In this document: positions 58,746 to 64,000 of the stretch, in pieces | Layout: the number at the start of each line of letters is the position of its first letter | Position numbering within the stretch: position 1 is the first letter of the stretch | NCBI GenBank assembly: GCA_029778535.1 | Contig: JAKOQB010000029.1 | Location: 32,642 to 96,641 of the forward strand | DNA from: Pseudomonadota bacterium | Lineage (GTDB): Bacteria; Pseudomonadota; Gammaproteobacteria; Burkholderiales; Burkholderiaceae_F | DNA: 64,000 bases | Direction of reading: 5' to 3' | Position numbers and translations under genes: made by a program | Notes under the pieces: generated by a model | The model's database searches: none | The model's input: only the letters and a program-made list of their open reading frames with translations | Told to the model about the DNA's origin: nothing

Positions 58746-60829
58746 GCTCAACCGAGTCCGGCGCGGTGACGCTCACGCGCGCCGCCTGCCCGCACGACTG
58801 CCCCGACACCTGCGCGATGCTCGTGACGGTGAAGCGGGAGGGCGGCAGGCGCGTCGCGATCAAGGTGGCCGGCGATCCCGACCATCCGACCACGCTTGGT
58901 GCGCTGTGCACCAAGGTCAGCCGGTATCTCGAGCGCACGTATCACCCCGAGCGCGTGCTGCATCCGTTGAAGCGGATCGGCAGAAAGGGCGAAGGCAGGT
59001 TCGTCCGCGTGACGTGGGACGAAGCGCTCGACGACATCGCCGCGCGGCTGAAGGCGATCGCCGCGATCGACCCGCAGCGCATCGTGCCGTACTCGTACGC
59101 CGGCACGATGGGGCTGGTGCAGGGCGAGTCGATGGCGCACCGGTTCTTCCACAAGCTCGGCGCGAGCTTCCTCGACCGCACGATCTGCTCGGCCGCGGGC
59201 GGCGAGGCGCTGATCGCCACGCTCGGCACGCGCGCCGGCCCGGCGATGGAGGCGTTCGCCGATAGCAAGCTGATCGTCTTCTGGGGCACGAACGCAATCG
59301 CGTCGAACCTGCACCTGTGGAGCTTCGCGCAGGAGGCCAAGCGCAAGGGCGCGAAGCTGATCGCCATCGACCCCTATCGATCGCTGACCGCGGAGAAGTG
59401 CCACCAGCACATCGCGCTGCTTCCCGGCACCGACGGCGCGCTCGCGTTCGGCCTGATGCACGTGCTGATCCGCGAAGGGTGGCTCGACCGCGACTACATC
59501 GAGCAGTACACGCTCGGCTTCGACCGGCTGGCCGAGCGCGCGCACGAGTTCACTCCGCAGCGCGTGGCGCGGCTGTGCGGCATCACCGCGCAGGAGGTCG
59601 AGCAGCTCGCGCACGACTACTGGCACATCCGCCCGGCGGCGATTCGGCTGAACTACGGCATGCAGCGCGTCGCCGGCGGCGGCAACGCGGTGCGCGCGGT
59701 CGCGTGCCTGCCCGCGCTCGCGGGCCACTGGCGCGACCCCGCGGGCGGCGTGCTGCTGTCCACCAGCGGCGAGTTCCACATCGACGCGGAGCGCCTGTAT
59801 CGCCCGGAGCTGCTCGCCGGCCGCACGCCGCGCACGATCAACATGGCGACGATCGGCCACGATCTCGCGCACGCCGACCCTCCGGTCGACGCACTGATCG
59901 TCTACAACAGCAACCCGGTCGCGGTGGCACCGAACTCGACCGCGGTGGCGGCGGGCTTCGCGCGCGAGGATCTGTTCACCGTCGTGCTCGAGCACTTCCT
60001 CACCGACACCGCCGACTACGCCGACTACGTGCTGCCTGCCACCACGCAGCTCGAACACGTCGACGTGGTCAAGCCGTACGGACACCTGTACGTGATGGCC
60101 AACAACGCGGCGATCGATCCGCTCGGCGAGGCGCTGCCCAATACGGAGATCTTCCGCCGGCTGGCGGCGAAAATGGGCTTCACCGAGCCGTGCTTCGCCG
60201 AGAGCGACGAGGAGATCGCGGCACAGGCGTTCGCGAAGCGCGGCGCGACCGCCAACTACGACTGGAACGTCGCGAAAGCGCGGGGCTGGCAGCGGCTCGA
60301 CCTGCCGCAGCGTCACGCGCCGTTCGCGCACGGCAACTTCCCCACGCCGAGCGGCAAGTGCGAGTTCTATTCGCGCAAGCTGGCGGAGCAGGGGCTCGAC
60401 CCGCTGCCGAACTACGTGCCGCCGTACGAAGGGCCGCGCAGCAACCGCGCGTTGGCGCAGCGCTATCCGCTGGCGCTGATCTCGCCGCCGGCGCGCAATT
60501 TCCTCAACAGCACGTTCGTCAACGTGAAAAGCCTGCGCGACACCGAAGGCGAGCCGCGTCTCGAGATCCACCCGCAGGATGCCGCTGCGCGCGGCATCGG
60601 CGCAGGGGATCGCGTACGGGTTTTCAACGACCGCGGCTCGTTCGAGCTCGCCGTGCGCGTGACCGAGCGCGCGCGCGCAGGCGTGGTGGTCGCGCTTTCG
60701 ATCTGGTGGAAGAAGCTGGCACGCGACGGCAAGAACGCCAACGAGGTCACCAGTGGCCGGCTGACCGACCTCGGCCGCGCGCCGACCTTCTACGACTGCC
60801 TGGTCGAGGTCGAGCGCGTGTCGTCGTAG
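58742..60829 (+). CDS. Molybdopterin-dependent oxidoreductase
   Basis: 695 residues. A cysteine motif CPHDCPDTC then GALCTKVSRYLERTYHPERVLHPLKRIG starts the protein, where an Fe-S cluster is bound in the formate-dehydrogenase/nitrate-reductase superfamily. The molybdopterin domains follow (WDEALDDIAARLKAI, GTMGLVQGESMAHRFF, AIDPYRSLTAEKCHQHIALLPGTDGALAFGLMH, LEHFLTDTADYADYVLPATTQLEH) and a C-terminal dinucleotide-binding domain. It lacks a Tat signal, so it is cytoplasmic. Physiological substrate unknown. Translation is coupled to argE. Confidence 0.88.
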   Translation: MSSTESGAVTLTRAACPHDCPDTCAMLVTVKREGGRRVAIKVAGDPDHPTTLGALCTKVSRYLERTYHPERVLHPLKRIGRKGEGRFVRVTWDEALDDIAARLKAIAAIDPQRIVPYSYAGTMGLVQGESMAHRFFHKLGASFLDRTICSAAGGEALIATLGTRAGPAMEAFADSKLIVFWGTNAIASNLHLWSFAQEAKRKGAKLIAIDPYRSLTAEKCHQHIALLPGTDGALAFGLMHVLIREGWLDRDYIEQYTLGFDRLAERAHEFTPQRVARLCGITAQEVEQLAHDYWHIRPAAIRLNYGMQRVAGGGNAVRAVACLPALAGHWRDPAGGVLLSTSGEFHIDAERLYRPELLAGRTPRTINMATIGHDLAHADPPVDALIVYNSNPVAVAPNSTAVAAGFAREDLFTVVLEHFLTDTADYADYVLPATTQLEHVDVVKPYGHLYVMANNAAIDPLGEALPNTEIFRRLAAKMGFTEPCFAESDEEIAAQAFAKRGATANYDWNVAKARGWQRLDLPQRHAPFAHGNFPTPSGKCEFYSRKLAEQGLDPLPNYVPPYEGPRSNRALAQRYPLALISPPARNFLNSTFVNVKSLRDTEGEPRLEIHPQDAAARGIGAGDRVRVFNDRGSFELAVRVTERARAGVVVALSIWWKKLARDGKNANEVTSGRLTDLGRAPTFYDCLVEVERVSS

Positions 60830-60893
60830 CGCAGCGCTTGTCGGCGCGGCGGCCGTGGGCGATGATCGGCCCGCCTTCGATCCGCCCCTGCCG

Positions 60894-62747
60894 ATGCGCC
60901 TGCTCGCCACGCTGATTCTCCTGCTCGCGCTCCCGGCACGCGCGGCAGCGGCGGACGGACAATGGGTGCACGCGTACGCCGCGTTCGGCGAGCCGAAATA
61001 CCCGCGCGGCTTCGCGCACTTCGAGTACGTGAATCCCGACGCGCCCAAGGGCGGCACGCTGCACTTGCGCAATCCCGACCGGCGCTCCAGCTTCGACAAG
61101 TTCAACCTGTTCACGGTCAAGGGCAACGCGCCGGCCGGCATCGGCATCTTCATGCTCGAGACGCTGGCCACGCTGTCGGCCGACGAGCCGCGCACGATGT
61201 ACGGCCTGCTCGCGCAGGAGATGCGGGTCGCGCCCGACAAGTCGTCGATCACGTTCCGGCTCGACCCGCGCGCGCGCTTTTCCAACGGCGATCCGGTGCT
61301 GGCCGAGGACGTGAAGTACAGCTTCGACATGCAGACCGGCAAGTACGCGTCGCCGACCTACCAGACCTCGCTGGCGGGCGTGGCGAAGGCGGTCGTCGTC
61401 GACGAGCGCACGATCCGCTTCGACCTGCGCGACCGCAGCAGCGACACGCTGTTCAAGGTCGGACTGCTGCAGGTGTTCTCGCACAAGTGGGGGCTGAGGC
61501 CCGACAGCACGTATACGCGCTTCGACGAGATCGTCAGCGAATATCCGATCGCGAGCGGCCCGTACACGATCGCCGAGGCGCACGCGGGACGGCGCATCGA
61601 GTTCAAGCGCAATCCCGATTACTGGGCGCGCGATCTTCCGGTGCGGCGCGGCTTCTACAACTTCGACCGGGTCGTCTATCGCTATTACCAGGACGAGGCG
61701 GTGGCGACCGAGGCGTTCAAGGCTGGCGAGTTCGACCTCGTGCGCGTGTACAGCGCGCGCATCTGGGTGCGCCAGCACAAGGGCCGGCTGTGGGACGAGG
61801 GCCGCATCATCAAGCAGGCGTTTCCGATCGCGACCGGGCAGGGCCTGCAGGCCTACGAGCTGAACCTGCGCCGGCCGATCTTCCAGGACATCCGCGTGCG
61901 CGAGGCGTTGAACTGGACCTACGACTTCGACACCAACAATCGCTATCACCTTTACAAGCGCGCGTACAGCGTATTCAACAACTCCGAGTTCGCCGCGCAG
62001 GGGCCGCCCTCGCCGGGTGAACTGAAGCTGCTCGAGCCGTTTCGCAGCGAACTGCCGCCGCAGGTCTTCGGCCCGCCGTTCGTGCCGCCGTCGACGGGCG
62101 GCGATCCGAAGCGGCTGCGTGCCAATCTGCTGCACGCGCGTGCGCTGCTGGAGGCGGCCGGCTGGAAGCTCGACCAGGAGGGTGTGCTGCGCAACGCGCA
62201 GGGCGAGCGGTTCGAGTTCGAGTACCTGGCGCCGGGCGACTCGACCACGGGCGAGGAACCGTGGCAGCACAATCTGGAGAAGCTCGGCATCAGGCTCAAC
62301 GTGCGCAACGTCGACTTCGCGCTGTACAACCGCCGGCTGGAGGACTACGACTTCGACATGATCACGATCGTCGAAGGCGCGTTCACGCTGCCTTCGGTCG
62401 CCGACTATATCGCGCTGTACGGATCCAGGTCGGCCGACGAAAAAGGCAACAACAATTTCCGCGGCGTTAAGAGCGCGGCGGTCGACCACATCCTCGACGC
62501 GATGAACCGCGCGACGACGATGGACGAGTTTCGCGACGCCTGTCGCGCGCTCGACCGCGTGGTGATGTGGAGCTGGTGGCAGGTGCCCCAGCTGTACGCC
62601 GATTTCGAGCCGATCTCGTACTGGAACAAGTTCGGCATTCCCGCGGTCCGCGCCAGGTACTTCACCGCCGACCTGCCGCCCGACGTCGATACGCAGCTGC
62701 CGTGGCCGCTGGCGACGTGGTGGAGCAAGGAGATGGAGAAGCGATGA
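60894..62747 (+). CDS. yejA: Peptide/oligopeptide ABC transporter binding protein (YejA-like)
   Basis: 617 residues from ATG 60894, which begins the signal peptide (RLLATLILLLALPARAAAAD). Binding-protein family 5 landmarks: YVNPDAPKGGTLHLRNPDRRSSFDKFN, RPDYWARDL-like KRNPDYWARDLPVRRGFYNFDRVVYRYYQDEAVATEAFKAGEFD, and NWTYDFDTNNRYHLYKRAYSVFNNSEFAA. The size and the GFAHFEYVNPDAPKGG start match YejA, which delivers peptides to YejBEF. The permease YejB follows. Confidence 0.88.
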   Translation: MRLLATLILLLALPARAAAADGQWVHAYAAFGEPKYPRGFAHFEYVNPDAPKGGTLHLRNPDRRSSFDKFNLFTVKGNAPAGIGIFMLETLATLSADEPRTMYGLLAQEMRVAPDKSSITFRLDPRARFSNGDPVLAEDVKYSFDMQTGKYASPTYQTSLAGVAKAVVVDERTIRFDLRDRSSDTLFKVGLLQVFSHKWGLRPDSTYTRFDEIVSEYPIASGPYTIAEAHAGRRIEFKRNPDYWARDLPVRRGFYNFDRVVYRYYQDEAVATEAFKAGEFDLVRVYSARIWVRQHKGRLWDEGRIIKQAFPIATGQGLQAYELNLRRPIFQDIRVREALNWTYDFDTNNRYHLYKRAYSVFNNSEFAAQGPPSPGELKLLEPFRSELPPQVFGPPFVPPSTGGDPKRLRANLLHARALLEAAGWKLDQEGVLRNAQGERFEFEYLAPGDSTTGEEPWQHNLEKLGIRLNVRNVDFALYNRRLEDYDFDMITIVEGAFTLPSVADYIALYGSRSADEKGNNNFRGVKSAAVDHILDAMNRATTMDEFRDACRALDRVVMWSWWQVPQLYADFEPISYWNKFGIPAVRARYFTADLPPDVDTQLPWPLATWWSKEMEKR

Positions 62748-62752
62748 AAGTC

Positions 62753-62825
62753 TCGTCGCCCCGGCGAAGGCCGGGGCCCAAGTTCCAAAGTCGAAATTGG
62801 GCACCGGCCTTCGCCGGTGCGACGG
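62753..62825. repeat. REP double palindrome between yejA and yejB
   Basis: Two REP hairpins (CGCCCCGGC-GAAG-GCCGGGGC at about 62757-62778 and CACCGGC-CTTC-GCCGGTG at about 62802-62819) face each other around CCAAGTTCCAAAGTCGAAATTGG. Same family as 4829 and 7237. It separates co-transcribed transport genes. Confidence 0.8.
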
Positions 62826-62843
62826 CGAGCGAGTAACACGACC

Positions 62844-63869
62844 ATGCTCGCCTACATCGCGAAGCGCATCCTGCTGATGGTGCCGACGCTGCTCGGCGCG
62901 CTCACCGTCACTTTCATCGTGATCCAGTTCGTTCCCGGCGGCCCGGTCGAAACGCTGATGGCCGAGGCGCGCATCGGCGCCGGCGGCGCGTACAAGGCGA
63001 GCCGCGACATCGACCAGCAGCAGATCGAGGAGCTGAAGAAGCTGTACGGCTTCGACAAGCCGGTGCACGTGCGCTACCTGGAGATGCTGCAATCGTTCGC
63101 GCGCTTCGACCTCGGCCGCAGCTTCCTGCGCAACAAGCCCGTGTGGGACCTGATCAAGGAGAAGCTGCCGGTGTCGATCTCGCTCGGCCTGTGGACCTTC
63201 CTGATCTCTTACCTGGTGTCGATCCCGCTCGGCGTGGCCAAGGCGGTGCGCGAGGGCTCGCGCTTCGATGCCGCGACGACGATGGCGGTGCTGGTCGGCT
63301 ATGCGATTCCGGGCTTCGTGCTCGGCGTGCTGCTGATCGTGCTGTTCGCCGGCGGCACGTTCCTCGACTGGTTTCCGCTGCGCGGACTCGTCTCCGACAA
63401 CTGGGAGGAGCTCGCGTGGCCGCGGCGCATCGCCGACTATTTCTGGCACCTGACGCTGCCTCTCATCTGCCTGACCATCGGCAGCTTCGCGACCGTCACG
63501 ATGCTGACCAAGAACACCTTCGTCGAGGAGATCCGCAAGCAGTACGTGCTGGTCGCGCGCGCCAAGGGGCTGTCGCAGCAGCGCGTTCTTTACAAGCACA
63601 TCTTCCGCAACGCGCTGATCCCGCTCGTCACCGGATTCCCGGCAGCGTTCGTCGGCGCGTTCTTCACCGGCGCGCTGCTGATCGAAACGCTGTTCTCCCT
63701 CGACGGGCTCGGCCTGCTGTCGTACGAATCGGTGATCCGGCGCGACTACCCGGTGGTGCTCGGGTCGTTGTATCTCTTCACGCTGATCGGGCTGGTGGTC
63801 AAGCTCGCGAGCGACCTGCTGTACGTGGTGGTCGATCCGCGCGTGCAGTTCGAAAGCGTGGCGAAATGA
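62844..63869 (+). CDS. yejB: Peptide ABC transporter permease (YejB-like)
   Basis: 341 residues with six membrane helices. It starts MLAYIAKRILLMVPTLLGALTVTFIVIQFVPGGPVETLM, the standard YejB/DppB opening. The EAA loop (EEIRKQYVLVARAKGLSQQRVLYKHIFRNALIPLVTG) contacts the ATPase. Its stop overlaps an ATG at 63866 inside a tandem repeat. The second permease (YejE) and ATPase (YejF) genes should lie just outside the window. Confidence 0.92.
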   Translation: MLAYIAKRILLMVPTLLGALTVTFIVIQFVPGGPVETLMAEARIGAGGAYKASRDIDQQQIEELKKLYGFDKPVHVRYLEMLQSFARFDLGRSFLRNKPVWDLIKEKLPVSISLGLWTFLISYLVSIPLGVAKAVREGSRFDAATTMAVLVGYAIPGFVLGVLLIVLFAGGTFLDWFPLRGLVSDNWEELAWPRRIADYFWHLTLPLICLTIGSFATVTMLTKNTFVEEIRKQYVLVARAKGLSQQRVLYKHIFRNALIPLVTGFPAAFVGAFFTGALLIETLFSLDGLGLLSYESVIRRDYPVVLGSLYLFTLIGLVVKLASDLLYVVVDPRVQFESVAK

Positions 63870-64000
63870 GCGCCGCACGGCCGCTCCGAAGGCGCTCGCT
63901 CCCCCCTTGGGGGGGACAGCGCGAAGCGCGAAGGGGGGCGAAATGAGCGCCGCACGGCCGCTCCGAAGGCGCTCGCTCCCCCCTTGGGGGGGACAGCGCG
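63861..64000. repeat. 77-bp tandem duplication at the start of the next gene
   Basis: A 77-bp unit beginning GCGAAATGAGCGCCGCACGG occurs at 63861-63937 and again at 63938 to the window end (63 bp seen). It contains the inverted C/G runs CCCCCCTTGGGGGG and GAAGGGGGG-type ends common as intergenic repeats in Burkholderiales. Each copy includes an ATG (63866 and 63943); the frame from the first stops at the TGA just inside copy two after 26 codons. The true start of the downstream permease gene lies beyond the window. Confidence 0.85.

Noticed and set aside
60747..63878. A 1043-codon open frame on the minus strand, antisense to the molybdopterin oxidoreductase end, yejA and yejB
   Set aside because: It is His/Arg/Gln-rich, has no domain, and mirrors the GC-biased codons of the genes opposite; a shadow frame.

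Overview
The window is high-GC, gene-dense DNA that reads like a betaproteobacterial (probably Burkholderiales) chromosome. The evidence is the strong G/C preference at third codon positions, the protein families present, ATGA-coupled operons, and scattered REP-type palindromes such as the repeat at the right edge. No rRNA, tRNA, CRISPR array or replication origin was seen. Functions come from reading motifs and family resemblance by eye; no database search was run.

Layout. 1-11.6 kb: a stress and envelope block with a BON-domain gene (cut by the window edge), dnaJ and an insertion-less DnaK, a DksA/TraR zinc-finger regulator, an ATPase-permease-HlyD exporter, a YqjD/YqjE/YqjK-like trio, a GroEL without GroES, and a small unknown protein. 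11.6-17.2 kb: a LysR regulator, a cyclopropane-fatty-acid-synthase-type methyltransferase, a double-thioredoxin periplasmic protein, a DHCR24-like FAD oxidoreductase and two small membrane proteins. The methyltransferase plus FAD reductase pair resembles the genes that make 10-methyl branched fatty acids. 17.2-29.1 kb: a catabolic cluster with a SAF-domain dehydrogenase, a hydratase-family enzyme, a LysR regulator, an SDR, a two-subunit transketolase, a complete DctPQM TRAP transporter, a second full-length transketolase and a glycerate-type dehydrogenase. 29.2-33.3 kb: a VapBC-like pair with a clear operator palindrome, an epoxide hydrolase, a MarC protein and an SDR. 33.8-37.7 kb: an Fe3+/polyamine-type ABC importer.

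37.7-46.5 kb: one long minus-strand gene train running from an acetyl-CoA-synthetase-like enzyme through two flavodoxin-like proteins, E1 alpha, E1 beta and E2 of a 2-oxoacid dehydrogenase, a stand-alone acyl carrier protein, a HAD phosphatase and GpsA. An FNR/Anr-type box (TTGACCGCCATCAA) lies 66 bp upstream of the first gene, suggesting that low oxygen switches the train on. A ParDE pair follows.

47.3-53.6 kb is the most unusual part. An 83-bp direct repeat of the 3' end of an M20 amidohydrolase gene brackets about 6.3 kb, like the attachment-site duplication of an integrated element. Inside are an IS66-family element sitting within the outer repeat copy (8-bp target duplication), an ISL3-family element with a perfect 8-bp target duplication and a frameshifted transposase, and a two-gene operon of unrecognised exported proteins with AT-richer codon use. 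No integrase is visible. 53.5-64 kb returns to core-type genes: the M20 amidohydrolase, a TonB-like protein with a cytoplasmic extension, an L-lactate dehydrogenase, an ArgE-like deacetylase coupled to a molybdopterin oxidoreductase, and the first two genes of a Yej-type peptide importer. The window ends inside a 77-bp tandem duplication.
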